From IMG/VR virus record IMGVR_UViG_3300038825_001596, positions 1-29,292 of that record: a stretch of 29,292 nucleotides of DNA; one strand, 5' to 3'. Both the position numbers and the translations under genes were made by a program. Positions 14,771-21,293 of this stretch are shown in pieces (positions within the stretch are counted from its first letter, which is position 1; each line of letters starts with the position of its first letter). The notes beneath the pieces are model-generated. The model had not been told where the DNA came from and made no database searches. It saw only the letters and a list, made by a program, of their open reading frames with translations. This stretch comes from a virus.

Positions 14771-17700
14771 ATGAGATTAATTTATAATTCAGACGCTCAA
14801 AGGCTTCAGAAAAATTTCGATGACAAGACACCTGTCACGGTGTCTGAGCTTTTTAGGAGTGAACGCACTGCAAGCGTCCCTATTGAATTGTTTTTGGTCG
14901 ACAATGATGGAGGCTATGCAACCCCAGGGTCATCAGATTATGAGGTCCTAATTGGTCGACAAGCTCAAGCGGTCACGACTGGCAAGCTAACGCTGACTTT
15001 TACAGGAACCACCGAGGAGATTGACCTATCAAAACCAAAGCTTGCGACACGTATCGAGGCGGCACTTAATGCCGTCAGTGAGGTCAATGCAGCGGGTGGC
15101 GTTGACGTGGTTGAATTAAAAAACGGCAGAGCTTTCCAAATCACATTTAGATCCGTTGGATCAAGGGCAGCCATTACCGCAGGCGTTAAGGACTCGATGC
15201 AACCCGCTTCTGTTTTAATTTCAGAGGTAACGGCAGGCACAGGATCAACCCGTGAGGTCCAACTTTTAACACTTGAGGAGGCAAGTCTTGCCGAGGTTTC
15301 AACCAGTGGATGGTCTGCAAACTCAAACCCTGCCTTGACAATCACGACCTTAGTGGAAGGCACTGCCAACACTAGGGAGGTCGTTCAATTATCAGTCAGC
15401 AATGACCCCGCACCTGGGAGCTTTTTCGTTGTTTCAAACTCGGAACCAATTTCGACAGAGGCAACAGCCGCACAGGTCAAAACAATTTTAAACTCTGCCC
15501 TTTCTAACGACATTGGAAGCGTTAAAAAAACAGGTGAACGCATTTGGCAAATTACTTATAAAACTAACGGAGACAAGACTGCACTGAGTGCAGGGACTCA
15601 CAACCTAGTCAAACGCCCGTCAGTTAATGCAACCTTGAGCCTTAACACAACCGCCTTGGCTTATGCTGCCAATTCTGACGGCTCTGACTTATCCGTGGGC
15701 TTTACTCTTAAGAAAAGCAACGAGGTCCTTTTGAGTGAAAACGTTGACCTTGCTGAGCCATTTGCCGAGGTCATTGGGTCAAGTGCCATGCTTAACAATG
15801 ATTCACTTGGTGCCTTGTTTACCATTGCAGGTGATGACGTCAACAAAGGGACCGCCATCAGCTTGTCAGGTGGCTTGACTTACTCATCTGACACCCTTGC
15901 CGCTCCATTTTTGCCCTTGGCAGGTGGGACGATGACGGGAAATATTTTACTTGGCAATGATGTTAAAGTAAGATTTGGGAGCGAACCAAATTTAGAGATA
16001 TATTCAACTGGGTCGGCTTCGTACATTAAAGACATTGGCACAGGTAGCTTATATCTCAGCGGTGGCGGTTCAGTTTACATTGAATCACCTGCGGGCGAAA
16101 CAATGGCAAAATTTCAAGGAAATGGGTCTGTTGATTTATATTACGATAACAGCAAAAAATTTGAGACCACAAGCCTAGGCGCAACCATATCAGGCAAGCT
16201 GATTGTAAATGGCGACCTTGATGTCTCAGGCACAACGACAACTTTCAATTCGACCGTGGTCACCGTGGATGATCCTGTCTTTACAGTAGGCGGTGATACT
16301 GCGCCCGTTGCGTCTGACAATAAAGATCGAGGCATCGAGTTCAGATATTTTAGATCTGGCGAGTCCGCAAAGGTTGGATTTTTTGGGTATGATAATTCAG
16401 AAAATGCTTTTACTATCCTTACAGACGCAACCAATAACAGCGAGGTCTTCAGCGGCACCTTGGCAGATTTAAATTGTGGATTAATTACGGTTAAACACGG
16501 AACACCAGTACTAAAATTAAACGACACATCAAGCGGAGCAATTACCACTTTTACTCTTGATGGAACATCGACAACAATAAACAACCAAGGCACAGGCGGA
16601 AATTTAATTTTTTCAACACAAGGCACCGAGGCGGGTAGGTTTGACTCAAGTGGGAGGCTAGGGATTTCAACAGATAATCCATCACATAAATTAAATATTT
16701 CCGTTAGTGATAGCGATGATGGAATAGTATTGCAAAAAGCTGGTTCTTCTAACGATCTATTTAAGTTCTCGATGGATGGCACAAATGATAGGGCTGAGCT
16801 TTTTCAGTATAGCCAAGGTAATGTTATTTTTGCCGTCCGCCCCAGTAATTTCGGATACATAAACACAGGGCAAAATTTTGGTATTGGAACTACAAGCCCG
16901 TCAACCATTCTTGAGGTGTCAGGCTCAGGTGCAGGTGCCGCAGGTCTTGATTTATCGCAAGGTGAGTCTAGTTCAATATCAAACAGACTATTTTTTACTA
17001 ATGCAACGGCTACTGAAGGAATTGCCTTATACAATCTTTCTGGTACTCTAATTTTCTCAACAGGAGCGCAACCGGCTAACACCTCTGGCGATGCAAGGAT
17101 GTACCTAAACTCCACAGGATTAGGCATTGGAGGGACGCCAAGCGAATTATTAGACGTTCATGGTGCTGAGTCAAAAATAAAACTTACGTCAACTAGTCAT
17201 TCACGAGACACAATTTTTCAACAAGGGGGTGGTCATTTTCACATTAAGACAAGCCACGCAAATGGGGTTGCAATTAATAACGGCTCATCATCAGCAGGAC
17301 AATTAGGAATTTACAATAGCTCAACTGAAAGTATTAGATTAGCGGCTAATGGTGACAGTTATTTTAATGGAGGCAACGTTGGAATTGGTGGGACGCCAAA
17401 CGAAAAGTTTTCAATCATCAACACTGGCGGAATTTGTGGAATGAATTTGAAAAGCGCCTCTGATAATTTGTGTTTCATAGATTTCGGTGACTCTGATGAT
17501 GGGAACATTGGAGGAATTAATTACAATAATTCAAATGACACTTTAAACTTGAGGGCAGGTAATGCCAACAGGCTCACAGTCAACTCAAGCGGCAACGTTG
17601 CAATTGGACAAACATCCGCATATACGCCAACGGGTTCAGGTGTCACAAGATTAACAGCAACTCATTCGGCTGATTCAAATACAAATTTAGTGGTTAGCAA

Positions 17701-18286
17701 CCAAACCAATGGCACCGCTGCAATGGCGAGATTGGTTTTAGCTACTTATGGACATGATTATATTATAGGAGCGCAAAGTTTAGCAGGTGGGTCAGCTTTA
17801 ACTTTTAACAAGGGGGCAACCGAAAGAATGCGCATTGACGCAAGCGGCAACGTTGGAATTGGTTGCTCGCCAAGTGCAAACGTAGATATTTATAATGGAT
17901 CTGGATGGGCGGAATTGCATTTAGACGGTTCTAGCGGTGGTGAGTTAAAACTACAAAAAGCCGGGACAACACATCTTGATTTATACGCTTCAGATTCAGG
18001 TAGCACTGGCTCTGTTATTAAAGCGCAATCTAATTTACAATTAAGTTCTAATAACAGTACAGACGCTAATAGATCTATTTATTTAAACTCAAGCGGCAAC
18101 GTTGGAATAGCCACAACAACGCCAAGCGCAAACGCTGACTTAACTCTTGGCAATGGCGAACTTTGCATGGCTGAAACAACAACCCCGACAGCCGACGCCA
18201 ACTTTGGAAAAATATACTGCAAGTCAGATAATAAACTTTATTTCCAAGACGGGGCAGGAACAGAACACGAGATTGCTTTTGTTTAA
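14771..18286 (+). CDS. Long tail fibre / receptor-binding protein (1171 aa)
   Basis: The largest gene of the window. The N-terminal ~400 residues are strand-rich with repeated 'TREV-QL' modules, ending in FLPLAGGTMTGNILLGNDVK, a common fibre junction. Around residues 470-500 is GDLDVSGTTTTFNSTVVTV followed by DDPVFTVGGD, a block typical of marine phage fibres. From ~630 to the end come repeated GxxGIG(T/G)xP motifs (LGISTDNP, FGIGTTSPS, LGIGGTPSE, NVGIGGTPNE, NVGIGCSPS) separated by ~70-85 residues, which suggest a trimeric fibre shaft or tip. The C-terminus (FGKIYCKSDNKLYFQDG) has no S74 intramolecular chaperone. It likely determines host binding. Confidence 0.88.
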   Translation: MRLIYNSDAQRLQKNFDDKTPVTVSELFRSERTASVPIELFLVDNDGGYATPGSSDYEVLIGRQAQAVTTGKLTLTFTGTTEEIDLSKPKLATRIEAALNAVSEVNAAGGVDVVELKNGRAFQITFRSVGSRAAITAGVKDSMQPASVLISEVTAGTGSTREVQLLTLEEASLAEVSTSGWSANSNPALTITTLVEGTANTREVVQLSVSNDPAPGSFFVVSNSEPISTEATAAQVKTILNSALSNDIGSVKKTGERIWQITYKTNGDKTALSAGTHNLVKRPSVNATLSLNTTALAYAANSDGSDLSVGFTLKKSNEVLLSENVDLAEPFAEVIGSSAMLNNDSLGALFTIAGDDVNKGTAISLSGGLTYSSDTLAAPFLPLAGGTMTGNILLGNDVKVRFGSEPNLEIYSTGSASYIKDIGTGSLYLSGGGSVYIESPAGETMAKFQGNGSVDLYYDNSKKFETTSLGATISGKLIVNGDLDVSGTTTTFNSTVVTVDDPVFTVGGDTAPVASDNKDRGIEFRYFRSGESAKVGFFGYDNSENAFTILTDATNNSEVFSGTLADLNCGLITVKHGTPVLKLNDTSSGAITTFTLDGTSTTINNQGTGGNLIFSTQGTEAGRFDSSGRLGISTDNPSHKLNISVSDSDDGIVLQKAGSSNDLFKFSMDGTNDRAELFQYSQGNVIFAVRPSNFGYINTGQNFGIGTTSPSTILEVSGSGAGAAGLDLSQGESSSISNRLFFTNATATEGIALYNLSGTLIFSTGAQPANTSGDARMYLNSTGLGIGGTPSELLDVHGAESKIKLTSTSHSRDTIFQQGGGHFHIKTSHANGVAINNGSSSAGQLGIYNSSTESIRLAANGDSYFNGGNVGIGGTPNEKFSIINTGGICGMNLKSASDNLCFIDFGDSDDGNIGGINYNNSNDTLNLRAGNANRLTVNSSGNVAIGQTSAYTPTGSGVTRLTATHSADSNTNLVVSNQTNGTAAMARLVLATYGHDYIIGAQSLAGGSALTFNKGATERMRIDASGNVGIGCSPSANVDIYNGSGWAELHLDGSSGGELKLQKAGTTHLDLYASDSGSTGSVIKAQSNLQLSSNNSTDANRSIYLNSSGNVGIATTTPSANADLTLGNGELCMAETTTPTADANFGKIYCKSDNKLYFQDGAGTEHEIAFV
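17126..18130 (+). repeat. Imperfect repeats in the fibre gene (GGCAACGTTGGAATTGG units)
   Basis: Near-identical DNA units coding GNVGIG begin at about 17372, 17591 (GNVAIG), 17846 and 18095, mostly preceded by AGC. Degenerate relatives occur further upstream, such as LGIGGTP near 17120. Spacing is 219, 255 and 249 bp. The conservation is at DNA level as well as protein level, so these could be sites for recombination that swaps or changes the number of fibre modules. Confidence 0.7.
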
Positions 18287-18292
18287 CAATTT

Positions 18293-18460
18293 ATGAAAGA
18301 CCAACAAAACACAACACTAACAAATGAGCAGTTTAATCTTTTAGCTGCTTTAATCGATACAGGAATAAAAGCGGCAGGGCTGCAAGCGGTAAGCAATGAT
18401 TTGCCAGGAGCCGTGCAAGCATTTGCTGCTTTGAAACCAGAGCCAGAGGCAGAGGAATAA
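18293..18460 (+). CDS. Small acidic hypothetical protein (55 aa)
   Basis: Begins 6 nt after the fibre stop (ATGAAAGACCAA...) and ends one base before the next ATG. The sequence MKDQQNTTLTNEQFNLL continues into an Ala-rich helix (ALIDTGIKAAGLQAVS) and an acidic Pro/Glu tail (KPEPEAEE). No family recognised. It is tightly packed between fibre and holin candidate, so it is probably real and cotranscribed. Confidence 0.6.
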   Translation: MKDQQNTTLTNEQFNLLAALIDTGIKAAGLQAVSNDLPGAVQAFAALKPEPEAEE

Positions 18461-18461
18461 A

Positions 18462-18731
18462 ATGCCTAGAGCGACATTTTTGCAACGCCCTGGGAAGCGT
18501 GACGGATCAAGATTCTCAATGAAAGACATGATAAAAAAACTAATTGAAAAGCATCTCGTCAGTGGATGGGCAAAGCGTCAATTGCTTAAGCTTGGCATTG
18601 CCATCGCTCCCGTGTTGGCAGTTACCAACGAGCAAATTGAGGCAACGGTTGCGGTGGTTATCGCTGCCGCCTTGATGTTGATAGAGATTATTTTCTCGAA
18701 ACTAAACGCCAAAAAATTGGCATCAAAATAA
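18462..18731 (+). CDS. Holin-like small membrane protein
   Basis: An 89-residue protein with a basic N-terminus, an apolar segment (LLKLGIAIAPVLAV, residues ~41-54) and a clear transmembrane helix (VAVVIAAALMLIEIIF, ~63-78), followed by a Lys-rich tail (SKLNAKKLASK). Small size, one or two membrane spans and a charged C-terminus, next to an endolysin that lacks a signal peptide, support a holin that permeabilises the inner membrane for lysis. GAGG stands 6 nt before the ATG at 18462; an internal ATG at residue 20 could give a shorter form, as in dual-start holins. The holin call is by context. Confidence 0.55.
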   Translation: MPRATFLQRPGKRDGSRFSMKDMIKKLIEKHLVSGWAKRQLLKLGIAIAPVLAVTNEQIEATVAVVIAAALMLIEIIFSKLNAKKLASK

Positions 18732-18905
18732 ATGAAAATAAAATTATTATTATTAGCTTTGGCAGTGCTTGCGTTGTCAGGTTGTAAAATGAGCAACCCA
18801 TTGATTGGCGTTGGACCAGTAAGCGGTCCTAAGCCTGTCAGCCTTGGGCTTGAAGGTACCTTAAACGGTCGCACAGTCGGTGCAGGCGTTTGGGTTAGTG
18901 AATAA
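18732..18905 (+). CDS. Small lipoprotein (possible outer-membrane spanin)
   Basis: A 57-residue protein with a textbook lipoprotein signal: KIK, then a Leu/Ala-rich core, then lipobox LSGC with Cys18. The mature part is only ~40 residues (NPLIGVGPVSGPKPVSLGLE). It lies between holin candidate and endolysin. Small phage lipoproteins in lysis cassettes often act as outer-membrane spanins with an inner-membrane coiled-coil partner, and one such candidate is coded just after the endolysin. It is less Pro-rich than classical Rz1. The presence of a lipoprotein suggests a Gram-negative-type host, but this is inference. Confidence 0.65.
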   Translation: MKIKLLLLALAVLALSGCKMSNPLIGVGPVSGPKPVSLGLEGTLNGRTVGAGVWVSE

Positions 18906-18911
18906 ATAAAT

Positions 18912-19481
18912 ATGTTTAGACGCTTAAAGCGGTTTTTCAGTCGTTTTAAGCGACCTAAACCAAAGCCAGAGGTCAAGCCATCACCTCGCTTGATCTATGC
19001 CTTGGACTCAAGGACCAAAAAAAATATAAAGTCTTTAAATCCAAAGGTTCAATTTGTGTTTATTAAGCTCATGCAAATAGCCAAAGCCAAAGGGTTGCAA
19101 TATGGTGGACCAAAGTGTGAGGTCAAAGCTATATCAGGAAATAGGTCCTATGAAAAACAGCAAGAGCTTTACAACAAAGGGCGCACAACAGAGGGCAAAA
19201 TTGTCACCTATGCAAAGCCTGGATACTCAAATCACAATTTTGGCATGGCTCTCGATATGGGCATTTTTATAAACGGCAAATACATGGACGCGATTGATTC
19301 GGGCTTTGTTTATAAAGTCTATAAATCAATTGCAATTGAGGCAGAGGTCCAAGACTTACCCATTAAGTGGGGTGGCAATTTTAAAAGGTTTGTGGACTCT
19401 CCACATTTTGAATATGATGCAGGTTTAACAATGGCACAGATGCGGGAACGATTAACGAAAGGCAAAGCAATCATCTCATGA
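18912..19481 (+). CDS. Endolysin, M15-type L-alanyl-D-glutamate peptidase
   Basis: Cleaves the peptide stem of peptidoglycan at lysis. The 189-residue protein contains the M15/VanY-like zinc site: SNHNFGMALDMG gives His108 and Asp115 in the SxHxxGxAxD motif, and DSPHFEY gives Asp162 and His165. The arrangement and size match phage peptidases such as the T5 endolysin. A very basic N-terminus (RRLKRFFSRFKRPKPKP) is not a signal peptide and could help bind membrane or wall, so a holin is needed. The ATG follows AATAAATAAAT with no Shine-Dalgarno. The stop overlaps the next gene by ATGA. Confidence 0.88.
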   Translation: MFRRLKRFFSRFKRPKPKPEVKPSPRLIYALDSRTKKNIKSLNPKVQFVFIKLMQIAKAKGLQYGGPKCEVKAISGNRSYEKQQELYNKGRTTEGKIVTYAKPGYSNHNFGMALDMGIFINGKYMDAIDSGFVYKVYKSIAIEAEVQDLPIKWGGNFKRFVDSPHFEYDAGLTMAQMRERLTKGKAIIS

Positions 19482-19795
19482 CCTGCCAAACAAACGAAGG
19501 CAAAACGGTAAGGCTTCCCAAATGGTTTGCCGTCACGATTCTGTCAGGTGCCGTTTCCTTTGCAGGCTTTGCCATTACAGTCATCAGCGATGAAGCCAAA
19601 GAGGACGCTGCTCTTAAAAAAAACAGTGAGCAAATCAATCAAAACTCACAGGGCTTGAGTCGCAACAGTGCAGACATTAGCCAAATTAAAACAGACATTG
19701 CAGTGATCCGAGTCCAACAAGAAGGGACAGACAAGTCACTTGAGCGCATTGAAAAAGCTCAAGAGGCTATATTAAAAAAGTTAACTGAAAACTAG
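19478..19795 (+). CDS. Membrane-anchored coiled-coil protein (possible inner-membrane spanin)
   Basis: A 105-residue protein with a short cytoplasmic N-terminus, one transmembrane helix (WFAVTILSGAVSFAGFAITV, residues ~16-35) and a long polar coiled coil (KKNSEQINQNSQGL, DISQIKTDIAVIRV, SLERIEKAQEAILKKL). This topology fits an i-spanin that works with the upstream 57-residue lipoprotein, or another lysis accessory protein; class-III-type holins with one span cannot be excluded. The ATG overlaps the endolysin stop. The stop overlaps the stop of the convergent RHH gene, with a shared terminator hairpin. Confidence 0.55.
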   Translation: MTCQTNEGKTVRLPKWFAVTILSGAVSFAGFAITVISDEAKEDAALKKNSEQINQNSQGLSRNSADISQIKTDIAVIRVQQEGTDKSLERIEKAQEAILKKLTEN

Positions 19796-19980
19796 CCTGA
19801 TTTTTTGACAGGCTTTTCAAAGTAAGTTTTGGACTCAATAAATTCTTGCAAGGCTTTCCTGCAATATTCTGAGCGACTCATTCCCGACTTGTCTGCCAGT
19901 TTTTCTAGCGCGTCTTTTTCTTGATCAGTTAGTGTCACACTAACGTTTTTTTTGCCAAGACCTATGCTTTTGGTAGCCAT
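19792..19980 (-). CDS. Ribbon-helix-helix (CopG-type) DNA-binding protein, candidate repressor
   Basis: A 62-residue protein with the RHH pattern: a basic-polar strand (KKNVSVTLTDQE), helix A (KDALEKLADKSG) and helix B after MSRSEY (CRKALQEFIESK), with a Gly/Ser turn and a Lys-rich tail. RHH dimers insert a two-stranded sheet into the major groove and usually bind tandem or inverted sites cooperatively. The gene is divergent from another RHH gene across 165 bp containing CTTATTAAG and CTTAATAAG sites, the layout of a phage immunity region. Its leader (minus strand) is A-rich directly before the ATG. Repressor or Arc-like function is inference. Confidence 0.8.
   Translation of the reverse strand: MATKSIGLGKKNVSVTLTDQEKDALEKLADKSGMSRSEYCRKALQEFIESKTYFEKPVKKSG
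19794..19818 (+). terminator. Terminator at the convergent end of late and RHH genes
   Basis: AGCCTG pairs with CAGGCT across a loop of nine bases (six of them T), and TTTTC follows on the + strand. It ends the late operon and lies within the last codons of the minus-strand RHH gene. On the minus strand the run after the stem is short, so its effect there is less certain. Confidence 0.65.
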
Positions 19981-20024
19981 TTTTTTTCTGTAGTGTGTGG
20001 GTTGTAAAATATCTTACTTTGTAT

Positions 20025-20054
20025 CTTATTAAGAATCAATAACTTTTAATAATC
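20025..20054 (-). promoter_or_regulatory. Decamer-type operator upstream of the minus-strand RHH gene
   Basis: Read on the minus strand this is GATTATTAAAAGTT followed by CTTAATAAG, the same 9-mer core found before four + strand early genes. It lies about 45-75 nt upstream of the RHH start, so it could be an autoregulatory operator or promoter. Further AT-rich sequence fills the rest of the 165-bp intergenic region. Confidence 0.5.
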
Positions 20055-20125
20055 AAGGTATAAGTTTATTTTGTTTATAAAATATATGCCTATAATTTAT
20101 TTGATTTTAACTATTCTTATTATTA

Positions 20126-20145
20126 CTTAATAAGTCTTAATTAGT
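20126..20145 (+). promoter_or_regulatory. Tandem decamer element abutting the start codon (copy 1)
   Basis: CTTAATAAGT followed by CTTAATTAGT, then ATG. Two 10-bp units, one helical turn apart, end exactly at the start codon of the small RHH gene. The same 20-bp arrangement with the same phase occurs before the genes at 20449, 24497 and 25426. There is no Shine-Dalgarno. This copy lacks the T-tract and ATCTAG found in the other three. Confidence 0.65.
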
Positions 20146-20295
20146 ATGAAAGATAAAACCATTCAAATTCAACTCTCTGAGGATTTGCATCGTAAACTAA
20201 AAGCACAGGCAGTGCTTGAGGCTGAGAATCTTCCAAAATTTGCCGCTAGAATTATTAGTGAGGCTTTGCAAAATAAACAGGTATTTCAAAAATGA
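20146..20295 (+). CDS. Small Arc/MetJ-like ribbon-helix-helix protein (49 aa)
   Basis: A 49-residue protein: strand KTIQIQLSEDL, helix A HRKLKAQAVLEAEN, turn LPKF, helix B AARIISEALQNK. The size and pattern match Arc-type RHH regulators. It is transcribed divergently from the other RHH gene and starts directly against a tandem CTTAATAAGT element, so it may be controlled by, and control, these repeats. It is a plausible Cro/Arc-like switch partner. Too short for most gene finders, but the coding pattern is convincing. A structured non-coding region follows. Confidence 0.75.
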   Translation: MKDKTIQIQLSEDLHRKLKAQAVLEAENLPKFAARIISEALQNKQVFQK

Positions 20296-20306
20296 ATTTT
20301 AAACCC

Positions 20307-20412
20307 ATGCCTTTGATTGGAATGAGGTCCAATTCAAAACAATCAAAGCAACCGCTTGGCGGTGGGTTGCCCCAAACACTTGGACCGTGGTGCCAACTCA
20401 CGCGGTCCATGC
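20307..20412 (+). ncRNA. Three-hairpin structured region ending in an intrinsic terminator
   Basis: Between the small RHH gene and the HTH gene there are three consecutive hairpins: CTTTGATTG (20311) with CAATCAAAG (20340-20348), a perfect 9-bp stem with an inner GAAT/ATTC; GCAACC with GGTTGC (20348-20370), or the alternative CCGC/GCGG; and TGGACCG with CGGTCCA (20381-20409), followed by T8. It contains no ORF of note. It may be a small RNA, an attenuator leader or simply an elaborate terminator. I cannot match it to a known family, and it is not similar to the paired structures at 20914 and 24388. Confidence 0.5.
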
Positions 20413-20420
20413 TTTTTTTT
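20381..20420 (+). terminator. Rho-independent terminator after the small RHH gene region
   Basis: TGGACCG/CGGTCCA stem of 7 bp with a 15-nt loop, ATGC, then eight T. The T-tract is also the first part of the 35-bp element that precedes the HTH gene, so termination and the next control element are fused. Confidence 0.75.
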
Positions 20421-20448
20421 ATCTAGGACTTAATAAGACTCAACAAGT
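20413..20448 (+). promoter_or_regulatory. 35-bp T-tract/ATCTAG/tandem-decamer element (copy 2)
   Basis: T-tract, ATCTAGGA, CTTAATAAGA, CTCAACAAGT, then ATG. It matches the elements before 24497 and 25426 at about 30 of 35 positions, with the second decamer the most diverged. It abuts the start codon of the excisionase-like gene and has no Shine-Dalgarno. Probable operator/promoter or leader. Confidence 0.6.
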
Positions 20449-20706
20449 ATGATTAAGGACAATTTACTGACCATAAAGGAGACCGCTGAAAGGTTGGCTC
20501 TGAGCCCCTACACGGTCAAGGAAATGATCCGCAAGCGTGAGATTGAGCACGTCAAAATCAACTCAAGGGTCAGCCGTGTCAGGGCGTCAGTCTTAGAGGA
20601 TTTCATTAACAAAAGAACAATAAAAACCTATGAGAAAAAAACTAAATCAAATCAAAAAGTATCGAGTCAGTGCCTCCCGTCACTTGCGCAGTTCAGAGCG
20701 TTATAA
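20449..20706 (+). CDS. Excisionase/MerR-like helix-turn-helix protein
   Basis: An 85-residue protein with a clear winged-HTH 'excisionase-family' signature: LLTIKETAERLALSPYTVK, then MIRKREIEHVKINSRVSRVR and ASVLEDFI. Such proteins serve as Xis-like recombination directionality factors or small early regulators. Since the phage carries a tyrosine integrase and attP, an Xis role is plausible but unproven. The start abuts the tandem decamer element. The C-terminal ~25 residues are overlapped by the next gene in another frame. Confidence 0.75.
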   Translation: MIKDNLLTIKETAERLALSPYTVKEMIRKREIEHVKINSRVSRVRASVLEDFINKRTIKTYEKKTKSNQKVSSQCLPSLAQFRAL

Positions 20707-21004
20707 AAAGCTGAGTCTTTTGGGACTGATTGCAAGCATTGGATTTGCTTGCTTTGGGCTTTGGCATTACGTGCTTTGGATTTCAACGAGTTCAGTGCTT
20801 TTGGGCGTGCTTGGCTTAATCAGTATTGAGCTTTTTTATTTAAATTATGAGCTTTGGAAAACCAACACCAAAAAGCTTGTCAAACAGGTTCATGATGGGG
20901 GTCATGTTAAAAAGAGCGGGGGGGGAATGGAATCAGGAGAGAATCCTGAGCGGGGTGACATAGGCACCCTTGAGCGAACACCCTCTCCGCTCGCAGGACT
21001 ATAA
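20630..21004 (+). CDS. Small two-span membrane protein (124 aa)
   Basis: A basic N-terminus (KKLNQIKKYRVSASRHLR), two adjacent transmembrane helices (residues ~29-50 and ~52-73) and a polar C-terminus. Function unknown; small membrane proteins in the early region of temperate phages can be superinfection-exclusion or host-takeover proteins, but nothing specific shows this. It overlaps the HTH gene by 77 nt. Its last ~28 codons (SGGGMESGENPERGD... ) coincide with a structured RNA that is conserved elsewhere outside coding sequence, so the true C-terminus or even translation of this part is questionable. Confidence 0.6.
   Translation: MRKKLNQIKKYRVSASRHLRSSERYKKLSLLGLIASIGFACFGLWHYVLWISTSSVLLGVLGLISIELFYLNYELWKTNTKKLVKQVHDGGHVKKSGGGMESGENPERGDIGTLERTPSPLAGL
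20914..20992 (+). ncRNA. Structured RNA, copy B (three-way-junction-like)
   Basis: A 12-bp closing stem (GAGCGGGGGGGG with CCCTCTCCGCTC, two G-U pairs) encloses a TCAGG/CCTGA hairpin with an AGAGAAT loop, a GGGTG/CACCC hairpin, and the junction strands AATGGAA and GAACA. The same order with near-identical junction bases is found at 24388-24458, where the closing stem has a different sequence but is still paired. It lies in the 3' end of the membrane protein frame, 14 nt before the next gene. Class unknown; riboswitch, sRNA or processing element are possible. Confidence 0.6.
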
Positions 21005-21005
21005 A

Positions 21006-21293
21006 ATGCAAGGCTTGGAGCATAGAGGTTGCCGATCTGAGCACATGAAAGGCAACCGATACCGCCACTTTATGGTCTTTGCAGAATCAGGCTCTCCACT
21101 ACCAACCAAAATTTATGAAATACACCTTGATGACACTGATGACCCTACGCAACGGGCGTGCATTGGCTTCGGACGTGAAGACTTTTGTGGCAGGTCAGCA
21201 AGGAAATTATTGAACCGCATAACGCCCGCCATGCTTGATGAGGTCAAGAATGGCACCCTCAGACTTAAAGCCTCAGAACTACTCAAAAAATGA
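21006..21293 (+). CDS. Hypothetical early protein (95 aa)
   Basis: The ATG at 21006 is chosen because it follows the structured RNA and has AGGA upstream; a TTG 36 nt earlier lies inside that RNA. The product is not recognised. It has a basic N-terminal part (EHRGCRSEHMKGNRYRHF), a central strand block (PTKIYEIHLDDTDDP, CIGFGREDFCGR) and a C-terminal helix (KLLNRITPAMLDEVKNG). Its stop overlaps the initiator start, so it is in the replication operon and may be regulated through the RNA upstream. Confidence 0.6.
   Translation: MQGLEHRGCRSEHMKGNRYRHFMVFAESGSPLPTKIYEIHLDDTDDPTQRACIGFGREDFCGRSARKLLNRITPAMLDEVKNGTLRLKASELLKK

Noticed and set aside
16141-16782. Long minus-strand frame (213 codons) opposite the fibre gene
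   Set aside because: It lies wholly antisense to an obviously coding fibre region with repeat motifs and has low-complexity sequence, no start signal and no family features.
16600-18286. Diversity-generating retroelement variable region in the fibre
   Set aside because: No reverse transcriptase or template repeat was seen in the window, and the fibre repeats lack an adenine-substitution pattern.
20307-20420. A third copy of the A/B structured RNA
   Set aside because: It lacks the GAACACCC and AATRGA junction sequences and has a different stem order, so similarity is limited to being hairpin-rich.
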